From positions 45,374 through 109,373 of the forward strand of contig JXTB01000816.1 in NCBI GenBank assembly GCA_002914805.1: a stretch of 64,000 bases of DNA, written 5' to 3'. A program made the translations under genes and the position numbers. Under the pieces are notes generated by a model. The model searched no databases and was not told the DNA's origin. It was given only the letters and a program-made list of their open reading frames with translations. Source of the stretch: Parasponia andersonii. Taxonomy: Eukaryota; Streptophyta; Magnoliopsida; Rosales; Cannabaceae. Shown here in pieces: positions 10,480-20,679 of the stretch. Every line of letters starts with the position of its first letter. Position 1 is the first letter of the stretch.

Positions 10480-12622
10480 ATGTCTAGTAGTGAGGAATTT
10501 AGGGAAGGGAATGCGTTTTCTGGAGAATCTAACTCGAGTGTTAGCTCTATTAACCTTGAAGACTATCTCGAGCCAGAACCGGAGATAAAAATAACAGGGG
10601 CCAGACAGAGTAATCCTTGAATAGGCGATCTCCCCCAGGATCAGTGGCCCAGACATATCAACGATGCCCCTACATTTTCATCTGGCTACCAATACGTAGA
10701 AGGGAATTGGTCATGTACCAATGTAAGGACGAGCTGCACATCGAACAAACTCAGCAAAATTGCGAGCAGCTATAAGATCGCCATACCCCTTCGTCTACCT
10801 ATGGAATTTAACCGACCACATACTCCCCTACATGGACTCGCTTCTTTTTCTGAGGCAGTCCTCAAGTGTGGTGTGCATCTCCCACTCCATCCGTATATAA
10901 AATCGATTATTGATTACTAAGGGGTCGTCCATTTTCAATTGACCCATAATACCTATAGATATATGGTAAGTTTGTATATACTGTACCATAAACTAGGTTT
11001 AGAAACCCTTTCACCTGAAGAATTCGCTTGGTTCTACCAAGTAAAATCAAATCCGTCAGATCTCAGCTTCTTCTATGCGAGCAAATGGTCGAACCAGGCA
11101 ATAAAAACGATCTACGGGGTTCGCAACAACATGGAAAAATCTATTTTTCCATTTTGACTATGCAGCTAACGGCTTCTTTCAGAATCCAGGTAGGTAGTCT
11201 TCCAATTTATCACCTTGTTTCTATGTTTACTCTTATACTGATCGCATTCAAATGTCATCGCAGATAACAGGGATCGACCTGGACTCTCCAGGGAACAGCT
11301 CGCAAAGGTATATAAAATCAAACGATCTTCCAATTGAGGAATTTAATTAGAAGGTACTAGGTACTTCGAATCATCTGGTCGCTTGCGGTCTGCTTCCGAA
11401 AGGTGCCGCATTCCCAAACACCCTGGTTCTCTCGTCTAAGCAATCGAGCTCGAAGAAGAAGCCAAGAAAAAGGACGGATTTAGGTACCTCGTCTTCAAGA
11501 ATTAGAAAACGAAAAGCACCAGCTACACCTCCACACTCAGAACCTTCATCTCCAGAGATAGTGTCACCACCAGCTCCTCAACCAACTCCACAAGAAGAAG
11601 GTAATTACACGCTCATTCTAATTACCCTTATACTATAGTTCCTCGCTCACTAACATATCTGTACAAAGATGGTCATTGGTAGCGGCTTGTGAGCACCACC
11701 TTCAACTCTCGGGTCCATGGCAAAAACCAAGACACCCGAGAGTACCCCGCCATCAGAAGGGAGGAAGAAGGCCGATAGCTCGAAGAAGAGAAAAGTTGCC
11801 TTCGAGGACTTCCCAGCAAGCTCGCCTCCACCATAACCTCAGCCAGCGAGTCATCCTGAACCCCCCACCAAGGCTGCCACTTCTTCGGAACCGACCTTGG
11901 TAGATAAGGGTGAAGAGCTCTTCGCACTCCTCAACCAATTACCAGAGAAGGCTAGTATGAGCGCAGCCTTTATTGATCGCTTCACATCTGAGGAAGGTTG
12001 GGAGCGGATGAAGCGACGTTCTGCCAAGGTCGCTTTTGGATCTGTGATGAGGATGCTGGCCAATGTAAGCTTTTCTATCTTCTCTTCGTGTGTATTCTTT
12101 TGGTGTTAACAATTAGAGATATATATATATATATTTTAGACTGCGCCTGCTGGTGTCCTGATGCACGACCCGGTTCTCGAATGCTTGGAGAAGGCTGAGA
12201 AAGTTGAAGAGATAACACAAGCGTTCGAGAACTCGGAAAATGCTCGGGAGGAGGAGAGAACGGCCTTCAACTTGGAAAAGCAGCAGATGCTCAAGGACCT
12301 AGCCAAGGAGAAACTCACCAAGGAGAATCTTGAGGAGAAAGTCAAAGAGCTCGAGAAGGTCATTTCTGAGCATTCGGATCGTATGAGGGAAGCGACCACC
12401 GAGGCGGTTCACGAAGCTATCGAGGAGTTCAAGGCGACCAAAGTCAAAAAACTCGAAGATAAAGCTAGTGATATCGCCTTGTCGACTATCATTTTCAACA
12501 TTTTCTGCGAGCATCCGGATTTTGACTTCTCCATCCTTGGTGAAGATGTGGTCGAACTCGTGCAGAGCTGGAGAGAGGATACCACCAAGACTGGGGACGG
12601 CGGCGCGAGCCCTTCTACATGA
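10480..12622 (+). pseudogene. Antisense ORF of the Tat-type element (gypsy-type transposon domain plus coiled coil), decayed
   Basis: Reading starts at ATG 10480 with an acidic N-terminus. From about 10780 it has a domain like the 'putative gypsy type transposon' family (PF04195-like): FSEAVLKCGVHLPLHPYI, then SLYILYHKLG and LSPEEFAWFY. Recognisable exons end at 11189, run 11264-11307 and 11351-11600 (Lys/Ser/Pro-rich linker with basic KKKPRKR and RIRKRK clusters), about 11669-12064, and 12140-12622. The last exon (TAPAGVLMHDPV...) is a long Glu/Lys coiled coil. Damage: TGA at 10618, TAA at 10918, a 1-nt frameshift near 11148, a TGA near 11693 and a TAA near 11835. The function of this protein in Tat elements is unknown. 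The exon model is mine from GT-AG sites. Confidence 0.75.
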
Positions 12623-13293
12623 ACTTTTTTTTTATTATTATTAGAATAATGCGGGCTTTGTCCCCCTTCTTTTCTGTGCATGTACGGATGACTCTCTGAA
12701 TGAATATTATTTTTCCTTATATGCTCTTGCAAAACAATGAAAAAACAACAGTAATTGTAACTAAGTAGTCAATCACAGCTGATTGATCAGTATGCTTTTA
12801 GCGATTTGAATCCGACTAACTTAAAACGAGTTTTAAGCATTTGGATAGGTTAGGTCGCTTAAGAAAACAGTCAATACGAGTGATGCAAACTCTAACTGTA
12901 TTTCAAAAGTTCCATGTCTAAATAAAATATAGCAATATATCACTTCGAACAACGAACGTTTTGCTTAGTTACTTTTCTATTCGATGAGGAAAATTGCATA
13001 ATACGACATGCTGAGGCATGAAGCGAGGAGAAAATCCTAGGATTTTAAGGAGATTCAGATACTTTGATGATCTAAAACCCTGTCTCCTCTAAATGGACAT
13101 TTGCATAGTCCCTTAGGAAACCAGTAGGAGATAACATTCTGATCCCACTACCCCCCCGAGTTTTATGGTGTCCGAAAACTGCCATAAAACTATAAAAGAC
13201 AATCAGAAACGAGCTGAAGTAATAGTCGAAGAAGTATTATTGACGAATATTAATGAAGAAGATACAGTAGGCTGTTGAAGATAACATGAAGAT
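12623..13293. other. Spacer between the antisense ORF and integrase
   Basis: No coding sequence on either strand. It should hold the 3' UTR of the plus-strand antisense ORF and the 3' end of gag-pol. Two convergent transcription units of the same element meet here. Confidence 0.5.
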
Positions 13294-14454
13294 TTATTGA
13301 TAATAACGACGAAGTTGGTTTGCATTCCAGGCATGCTCGATCTTTTGTTCACCGATGCGAGCTAGGTTATATATCCCAAGTCAAATGACGTTATCAATAA
13401 CATAAGGTCCTTCCCAAGAAGGCCCAAATACACCAGCACCATATTCTCTATTATTAGGTAGAACTCGTCGAAGGACAAGATCTCTAACTTCAAAATGTCT
13501 ACCTTTGACTTTGGAATTATAATATCAAGCAATGCGTCGTTGGTATGATGCAATTCAGAGCTGAGATTGTTCACGCCACTCTTCTAAAAGATCGAGTTCA
13601 ACTCTCAGCAATACATCATTCTGATTTTGCTCATAAATAGATCACCGCAGGGAGCCCGCACTAATTTCAACAGGGATCATCGCTTCATATCCATAAGCCA
13701 AAGAGAATGGACTCTCTCTAATAGTGGTTCGTTGTGTGGTGCGATAAGCCCATAAAACTTCTGGAAGTACCTCTGGCCAAGCTCCTTTATGTTCCTCCAA
13801 TTTTGTCTTTATATTCTGCTTGAGTATTTTGTTTATCGCTTCGACCTGCCCATTGGCTTGTGGATGAACAACAGCAGAGAAGCTCTTTTTGATGCCCAAA
13901 TTATTACAGAAGTCCCGGAACTCGTCACAATCGAATTGCTTTCCATTATCAGAAATTATGGTAAGTGGTATACTATATCGACAGATTATAGATTTGTAAA
14001 CAAAATCTATCATCTTCTTCGCGGAGATGGTGCTCAAGGCCTCGGCTTCTGTCCATTTTGTAAAGTAATCGACTGCGACCACTGCATACTTCAAACCACC
14101 TCGCGTTAATGGAAGCATCCCGATAATATCAATTCCCCACACAGCAAATGGCCATGGACTAGTCATTGAAGTTAAAAGAACATATGGTTTTCTAGGAATG
14201 GTCGCAAATCGTTGACATTTATCACATTTCCTAGCAAATTCCAATGTATTCTTCTTCATAGTTGGCCAAAAGTACCATTGTCGAAGAATCTTATTTGCAA
14301 GCGCTTGCCCCCCAGAATGATTTTCACATATTCCTTCGTGAATTTCTCTCATAATATAGCGTACTTTTTTATCATTGACGCACAATAATAATGGCGAGCT
14401 GAAACTCCTTCGATAAAATTGTCCATCCTGGATGATATAGCGAGCTGCTTTCAT
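13294..14454 (-). pseudogene. Integrase of the gypsy element (core intact, C-terminus broken)
   Basis: The frame 14454-13642 holds the zinc-binding H-x-H ... CDKCQ motif, then the rve core with its three acidic residues in GIDIIG, SDNGKQFD and NGQVEAINK. After the Leu-Arg at 13645, homology continues in frame to 13294 (VKGRHFEVRDLVLRRV, GPYVIDNVI, HAWNANQLRRYY), interrupted by TGA at 13642-13644, 13555-13557, 13525-13527 and 13381-13383. Upstream it is cut from the RNase H segment by a TAA at 14500-14502. The catalytic core therefore looks preserved while the protein is not. Confidence 0.85.
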
Positions 14455-14499
14455 GCGAAACTGCCTTGCATCATCTTTATTCTCAGGGAGATCGCTATT

Positions 14500-14772
14500 T
14501 TATATATATTGCATTATGGGGTCCATCCACGACAGTTCTTCATCAAATGGCATAATTACTTGGGGTTCGACCTCGATGCTTGGTGATATAAGAAATTCAA
14601 CGGGAACTACCTTCAACAATTCTGTATCTTTCGTCGAGGCGAACTTAGGGAGCGTATCTGCCCGGGTGTTTTTAATACGAGGAAGAAGCTGTATGTCATA
14701 AGTGTCAAACATTAAGAACAACTGCTGCATCTTCTCCAAATAGGCCATCATTCTCTCTCCTCTCGCTTGCAA
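14500..14772 (-). pseudogene. RNase H C-terminal remnant of the gypsy element
   Basis: The frame reads GERMMAYLEKMQQLFLMFD, then IKNTRADTLPKFAST, the tail of the RNase H domain (the conserved N-xRAD-xLxKLAS motif), followed by the RNase H-integrase linker. The preceding RNase H catalytic part and the RT palm are absent. It joins the RT start at about 14775 in a different frame. Confidence 0.75.
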
Positions 14773-14775
14773 GCC

Positions 14776-15718
14776 AGTCAGGGTAGAAAGACTCTCTTAT
14801 GAACCCAATTTCGAGCAACTTCTCCACCTCTTCTTTTAATGCGACGTAGCATTCTGGATTCATGGCCCTTCTTTTCTGTCGTACAGGCTTCTTTGTCGGA
14901 TCTATGTTAAGACGGTGGGATATGATCCTTGAATCAATCCCTACCATATCCGAATGCTTCCATGCGAAGACATCCAAATTAGACTTCAGAAAAGCGATCA
15001 ATGAAGCTCGCACAGGTCCTTGAACCTCCGTTCCAATCTTTAAAGTCCCGGAAGACAGAGCGAATGATAAATCCTCCAGGTCTTCAACGGGTCCAGTTCT
15101 GACTTCATCATCAATTTCTCGAGGATCGAAGTCTTCACTGGTCGTTTCGATTGACGCTTTCACTGACAGTTCGACTGACGCTTTATCTGACAATCCGACT
15201 GGAGCTTCGCTCGCTGCCTCAACTGATGCTTTGCCCACTGCCATGAATGACGTTTTGCCTGCTGCCACGACTGACGCTTTGTCCGACAGGTGGACCATCA
15301 TTGCGCGAGATGTCACATCCTTTGCTGCAAGTTTTAGTGAGTTATTATAATATATCCTCGCATCATATTGATTTCCTCGCACCTCGCCTACCCCGTATTG
15401 AGTCGGGAACTTCATTGTTAGATGGTAAATCGAGGTGACGGCTCGAAGTTCCCTTAATATCGGTCTTCCTAGCACAGCATTGAAGGTAGAGGGGCAATCT
15501 ACTACCAAAAACTGGGTCATTATCGATGAAACCCTTGGATAGGTCCCAACACTGACCATCAGTTCAATCATGCCCATAGGCATCAGGCTGTCACCAGTGA
15601 AACCATAGAGTGGAGTGGTAGCAGGCTTCAAGTCGCTCTCATTCAACCCCATCTTCTTAAAGGTGTCGAAGTACAGGATGTCCACATCACTCCCGTTATC
15701 GACCAATACTCGCCACAA
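14776..15718 (-). pseudogene. Protease and N-terminal reverse transcriptase of the gypsy element
   Basis: The retropepsin site VLVDNGSDVDILY sits at the start, with the family's VLGRPILRELRAV segment about 100 residues on. A Ser/Ala/Val-rich stretch of imperfect repeats (DKASV, GKASV, EAPVG) follows, then LDVFAWKHSDMVGID and KKPVRQKRRAMNPE, the entry to the RT domain. Homology stops abruptly at FYPDWLA, where a junction leads out of frame into the RNase H remnant. Upstream, TAG at 15719 and two further stops at about 15805-15842 separate it from gag. No LPQG or YxDD catalytic motifs are present. Confidence 0.85.
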
Positions 15719-15841
15719 CTATATGCTTCCACAGTTAATTTTTATGACCAGCGCGTCATTATGCAGATAATGGACTTCCCTTACATCTTGCTCTGTGAAG
15801 GTAATATCCATTTCCGGTACTCATTGAAGCTTGCATGGTCG

Positions 15842-17760
15842 CTACTCAAGATGCATGACGTTGGTTAACGGCTGCTGTCGCGCTTCTCGCGCATATCTGT
15901 CCAGTGCTCTCTTGGAATCTCCTCCAACGTGTGGTCCTCCGAAAATAGTTCGCACCTCGCGCTGAATTTCTGGAGGTCGCTGTTGGTCTTCTTCTCGCCT
16001 TTCGTCGCTCTGCCTAGTGTACTGCCACAATCGCCCCTCTCTAATCAGCCTTTCAATTTCATCCTTCAGGGCAAAGGAATTATTAGTATCATGCCCAATA
16101 TCATTATGATATCGGCAAAACTTGTTGGGGTCGCGCTTTGTCCTGTCCCGCTTCATTGGTTCTGGTTGTCGGAATTGCTCCTTCTGGTTTGTGACCGCAT
16201 AGATATGATCTATGGGCGCGTTCAATTCAGTGTGATTGTTAAACCTCATGGGAGCTCTTGAAATCTCCTGCCTTTTAGGTCTAGGCTGATTCTCATTTGT
16301 CTGTTCATTATTCCTCTTGTTTTTCTTATTACCGCTTTTGTTGGTAATGACCGCATCTTTAGTCGCATCTGTCCTTCCTCCTTTTTTAGTCTTTTGAAGA
16401 TTCTCGCACGAAGATTCTAGCCTCAGATGCCGACCAACTCTTCGATAGAAGTCTTTGAGAGTTCTACACTCTCGCTCAAGTAATTCCTCCCAGAGTTTTG
16501 TTTCTGGTCGTACCCCAGCTATCATAAGAGTAAGAACTCCTCCTTCAGGTGGATTGTTGACCATTACTAGCTCTGAAGTGAATCGATTGAGATAAGACCG
16601 TAGAGTCTCCTCTGGACCTTGCCGGATCGCGGACAAACTAACAAGCGGAACAGTGAAATTCTTTGTAGCTTGAAACTGTCTCAAGAACGCCGTCTGTAAT
16701 TGTTGCCAGGATGAAATTGAGCCGGATTTGAGTCCTCAGAACCACTTTTTCGCTGCTCCCGAGAGTGTTACAGTGAAACATCTGCAACGTGCATGATCAC
16801 TAACCCGATGAAGTTCCATCAAGTCACTGAAGTGATCTATATGGTCATGTGGATCAGTTTTTCCATCAAAAGTGTTAATGGTGGGAAGTCTGAATCCAGT
16901 GGGAAGGGCTGCAGCTCGAACCTCCTCACTAAATGGCGACTGACGATACCCATCAACGAGTTCATTGTCCCACCAGCAAGTGCGTCTAATGCGATCCTTA
17001 AATTGTGAACATCAATGTTCAGAGGGAAAGCATCATCCCTTGCTGGCGGTACAAGTGGCCTTCATTCGTTATCCTGTTGCATAGTGGGTTGGTCAGGTAG
17101 AGTCTTCTGCGATCTGTGAGAGGAATCCAGTGAGATAGTACGACGAGACCGACTTTGGTCACTGTGATGCGATACAGATCGATCATGACTACATCATCGC
17201 TCCAAATACTGTCTTAGGTCTGCAGGATCTTGTCTCGACTCTCTGCTGATTCTTTTGAAGACGCTTCTCGATGGTCGTCTTTGTTCGCCGCTCAAGCGAT
17301 CTTGACTATTAGTGGATTTATGAGAAGGTTGTACACGATCACGGTTCGTACTTGAACTCTCCGTACCAGATTCTAGAGGCAAGTTTGTGACCTTCCCTTT
17401 CCCTTTGGAGATGCGATCTTCATGACGCTATCGCTGAGTTCTTGGTTGGCCGCATCTTCTCGTCTCTAGGATCTATATTCCTTTCTCAGATAATTGAGCA
17501 GGACGTTCTTTGGGACGTTCGTGTTATGGTGGGGTCACCATCTGCCCTTCAGCAAGTCGTCGCAGGGTGTCATTGATCTGGTTAGTGACTTGCTGAAGGT
17601 TCACCAGTGTCTCCTCCATACGATCCTGTCTCTGGGAAAGGTTTTCTGTTATAGTCATAGTAGGCTGATCCGGAGCAGGGTCTGCCTGTGTAGCAGCAGT
17701 ATTTTGAGGTTGGTTTTGGCTAGTTCCAGTGACTCTGGTAGTGTTTCTAGTGTTTGCCAT
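15842..17760 (-). pseudogene. Gag polyprotein of the gypsy element, with in-frame stops
   Basis: The start at 17760 reads MANTRNTTRV, the usual opening of Tat/gypsy gags. The capsid segment (about 17008-16680) contains FDGKTDPHDHIDHFSDLMEL and the TLSGAAKKWF motif, continuing as SWQQLQTAFLRQFQATKNF. Near the C-terminus is a degenerate zinc knuckle, CRYHNDIGHDTNNSFALKDE, in which the last Cys is Ser. In-frame stops are TGA at 17194-17196, 17062-17064 and 16736-16738, the last falling where an Arg is conserved (WF-R-GL). A Glu/Arg-rich linker separates the two ends. Confidence 0.85.
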
Positions 17761-17794
17761 TATTAAAAAAGTGGAATTTGACAAACTTTTCCGC

Positions 17795-17821
17795 CGGAAT
17801 AGCCCTCCTTCTAGCGCCAAT
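17795..17821 (-). other. Primer-binding-site region of the gypsy element
   Basis: On the minus strand the 5' LTR ends ...CCATCAACA and is followed after two bases by TGGCGCTAGAAGGAGGG. The TGGCGC start at this position is typical of plant gypsy primer-binding sites, but I cannot match the rest to a specific tRNA 3' end by eye. Confidence 0.5.
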
Positions 17822-18496
17822 TGTTGATGGAGGTTTTATCAACAATAAATTTAGAAAAAATTAAGAGATGCGACTTGTGTAAATTGGGTTATTAATCAAT
17901 GCAAATAAAGAGAGAGGATTTTATAGTAGTTCAGCCCCAAAAAAGATGAGCTTACGTCCACTGTTTTTTTCACTATTTTTATGGAGAATTACAGGCATTC
18001 AAAGTTATAATGTCTTGTCTGGAAATCTCTCTCCGATTAGGAGTCAGAATTTTGAAGTCTGGAAATTGGAAAACTGAAAACAATTGGAATCTACCTCCTC
18101 TGGAACATTGAGTTCCCTTTATATAGGTGAAGGTAACCCAATGTTCCTAATTATGAAAACGGGTAACTATACAATCGGGTAATACAATTTAAGTAACAAC
18201 ATAATTGGATAACCACTCAAAACGGGTAACTGGTTAATCATAAATAGAGGACTTCTGTTTCCCTTTCCTTGCAAATTTCCTGTTTAACGAAGCATAGACT
18301 TGTTTCCTTTTTCTTGCGGAAGAGGCCGTCCACAACCTATATAGAGAAGGTCGCACATACTTATGCAAAAGAGGTCATACGACTACACGGAGGAGGTCGT
18401 ATATAACCTAAGCGGAAGAGGTCACACATATCCAACATGGAGGAGGTCGAACTTAACCCTTACTTATGCGACCTTAGGATTTTAGACCGCACAACA
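17822..18496 (-). repeat. 5' LTR of the gypsy element (right copy)
   Basis: The 675-bp LTR begins and ends with the conventional TG...CA on the minus strand (TGTTGTGCGG ... ATCAACA). Relative to the left copy it carries an extra stretch near 17887-17942 and scattered substitutions. A TATATAGG box near 18121 (about 9157 in the left copy) reads on the plus strand, opposite to gag. Confidence 0.9.
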
Positions 18497-19323
18497 CACA
18501 TATATATATATATATATTTAATAGATCAATGCAAGGGACTTTATTAAGAATCAACTGTAAATTCTTTACAACAGCATCCAAGACACAATTGGGAGTGGTC
18601 CCCTTCGGTACTAGAATTAAAACCAGAAACGGGCTAAGTTATGAGTCACAGTATTATCCTTCTCAACAAACGGTTGATATCAGCCAAATAGAACTCTCCT
18701 TAGACACAGGATAATAGGACTTCACAACCGAGATAACATTGAGAGCATCTATTTCAAATATTACATGGCCTGATTGGTTCAGAATTCGAAAACAGTCTTT
18801 CTAGAATGGGTAAATAAGAAATAAGAATCTAGAAATAGTTTATGAAAATGTGTTTCTGAAAATGTGATTAGTTGCACTATTTTTAAATTATTTTAAGTTT
18901 TTTTTTTTAAAAAAAAAAACACTGAAACTGACATAATAATAATTCTTATCATAAATAAGTCTTAATATCCAGATATTTATTAATTAAAATTGTGAATTAA
19001 TTAAAATTACGAATTAAATATTAAAAACATATTTAAGTCCTATTGTTACTATAATTAAGCCACATTTGTCTTGCAATATCATCGCTCACATTTGTCATCT
19101 ACGCAATATAGGCCTGACTTAAATTTATCTCTGGTATTCCAGAACTTTCTGCTTCGTTTTCCCTTTCAAATTGATTGTGTGCTCTTGTTGTTACTTGATT
19201 TTGAACGTCTTTAATATCTTCTAGAGGTGTAGTATTAATTGAATATTGGTTAAACATACTCTCCTTAATATAATGCATTATGACCCAATTGGGTATAGCA
19301 CAATATGCAATTGGTATTCGACT
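18497..19323. other. AT-rich spacer; possible left end of the PIF/Harbinger element
   Basis: A (TA)n run begins right at the LTR edge (18499-18519). At 18767 GGCCTGATTGGTTCAGAATT, preceded by TTACAT, resembles the GGCCTGTTTGG-type terminus of plant PIF/Harbinger elements and could be the left end of the element carrying the transposase to its right. I found no matching inverted end. No gene here. Confidence 0.4.
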
Positions 19324-20479
19324 TTATTTTCCTAGCAAATATGGAGGCATTAACTTCAAAATTGGAAATCGAGCTTTTAGCACTCCAAAACAACGTTTTA
19401 TGACATTACGTAGTGATGAATGCCTGTAATTGAATAACTCTATTACACCTCGCAGATGATTGCCTCTTCCTCTAAAACGACGCAAGTAATAATATTCACA
19501 ATAATATGGTGCTAGGAAGCTAGGCATATTAGTATATCCATAATTAACAATATAATATTTTCCTATATGAAAAAATGTTATTAAATAAATGGTGTATAAT
19601 TATAATGTGTTCAACTAAGTGTATTTAATTACCTTCTAGAGGCATTGGAAAGTTGTTATCTTCACTAATAGCATCAATAAGAACTTTAGAGTCATTTGCA
19701 GTTCCTTCACATCCACTGTAGACAAATGTGAATAATATATTAAAAGAGCATGCAACCATTATATTTTGCGTTATTTCTATCTTTCTCCCTCTATATGTAA
19801 TATTGTTTTTTCAGTTGGTACGATTGCACTTACATGAGTACCATTAATTGCTCTAACATAATCCTGTAAGTCAAGAAGCTGAATCTATTAAAAATAAGTG
19901 GAAACTAATTTGAAAGTAAAACTTGTATGTATAAAAAAAAAAAAAAACCTTAAATCATGGGTAATATTTAGGATTATTTTCAATTTCTGCTTGCATAATA
20001 TTGAAGTCAGGGGGTCTTGTAATTTCTTGTCCCAAGTGACACATCGTGTCCAGCACTCTAACAAATTAGCAACACATAGTTTTTCTTGAATGTTGATATC
20101 TTTCAACCACTATCCGGATATATTGGTTATATGTTATAATCCATAAAAATATTACAACAGCCTCTTTAGTACTAACCAACTTATCATGTTTTAATACTTC
20201 TATCTCTGTTAATTGGCGACATAATACTTTAAATTCAATAATATCCATCCTAATAGTATTAAATAATCTATCAAGATATCTATTTAGCAACTCGAGCAAA
20301 TATTGGCGTCCAGACATCGCTGAAGTGCGAAGTGGTCTTCTAGGCTGCTGAGCCATGTACATATCATGCAAATGTTTTACTGCAAGAGCTTGCTCAATTA
20401 ATTCATCACTTGATGTGGATGAGTTGTTATCAAAAAAATATATCAAACTCATCATTTGAATCATCCATCCTACGTACAT
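19324..20479 (-). pseudogene. PIF/Harbinger-type transposase (ALP1/HARBI1-like), inactivated
   Basis: Three segments on the minus strand follow the family order. The N-terminal helix domain (20479-20066) includes RMDIIEFKVLCRQL and ERYQHSRKTM. A middle part (about 19880-19635) has DYVRAINGTHVSAIVPTEK and, after a 1-nt frameshift, YRGRK...TQNIMVACSFNILFTFVY and EGTANDSKVL. The last segment (19527-19324) is FRGRGNHLRGVIELFNYRHS, then RCFGVLKARFPILK. Of the DDE triad, the first Asp (AIDGTH in active relatives) is Asn here, the second (ANDSKVL) is kept, and the Glu before RCFGVLK is Lys. With frameshift and stops this is a dead copy. Introns or small insertions lie between segments. Confidence 0.8.
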
Positions 20480-20679
20480 ATTAATACAAGAAAATTTTTA
20501 AAATAGAACTTTATTACATAATAATAAATGTCACAAAGAAATGGAAACCCAATGAAAGCAAACATGAAAACACTGTCAAAAAAAAAGTAATATTAAATAA
20601 AGTCATGTCATGGAATCAAAGTAAAAAAGAGTAACATAAAATAAGTTCTTAAAATAAGAGATTAGAAGCCATATCAAGT

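Larger units (their letters stand above)
8911..18496 (-). mobile_element. Ty3/gypsy LTR retrotransposon, Tat/Retand type, internally deleted
   Basis: Two homologous LTRs (8911-9529 and 17822-18496) bracket about 8.3 kb. Gag, protease, the start of reverse transcriptase, an RNase H tail and integrase read right to left on the minus strand, in the order typical of Ty3/gypsy. Downstream of integrase, an antisense ORF reads on the plus strand, a feature of the Tat group (Grande, Retand and relatives). The reverse transcriptase core and most of RNase H are missing at about 14775, and all frames carry stops, so it cannot move on its own. I could not find a clean target-site duplication; the outer edge of the left LTR appears altered (TTAACATGG where the right copy has TGTTGATGG). 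Confidence 0.9.

Noticed and set aside
12136-12732. Minus-strand ORFs over the antisense-gene coiled coil
   Set aside because: Ser/Leu-rich mirror images of the Glu/Lys coiled coil; no family resemblance.
13789-14109. 106-residue plus-strand ORF
   Set aside because: Mirror of the integrase catalytic core.
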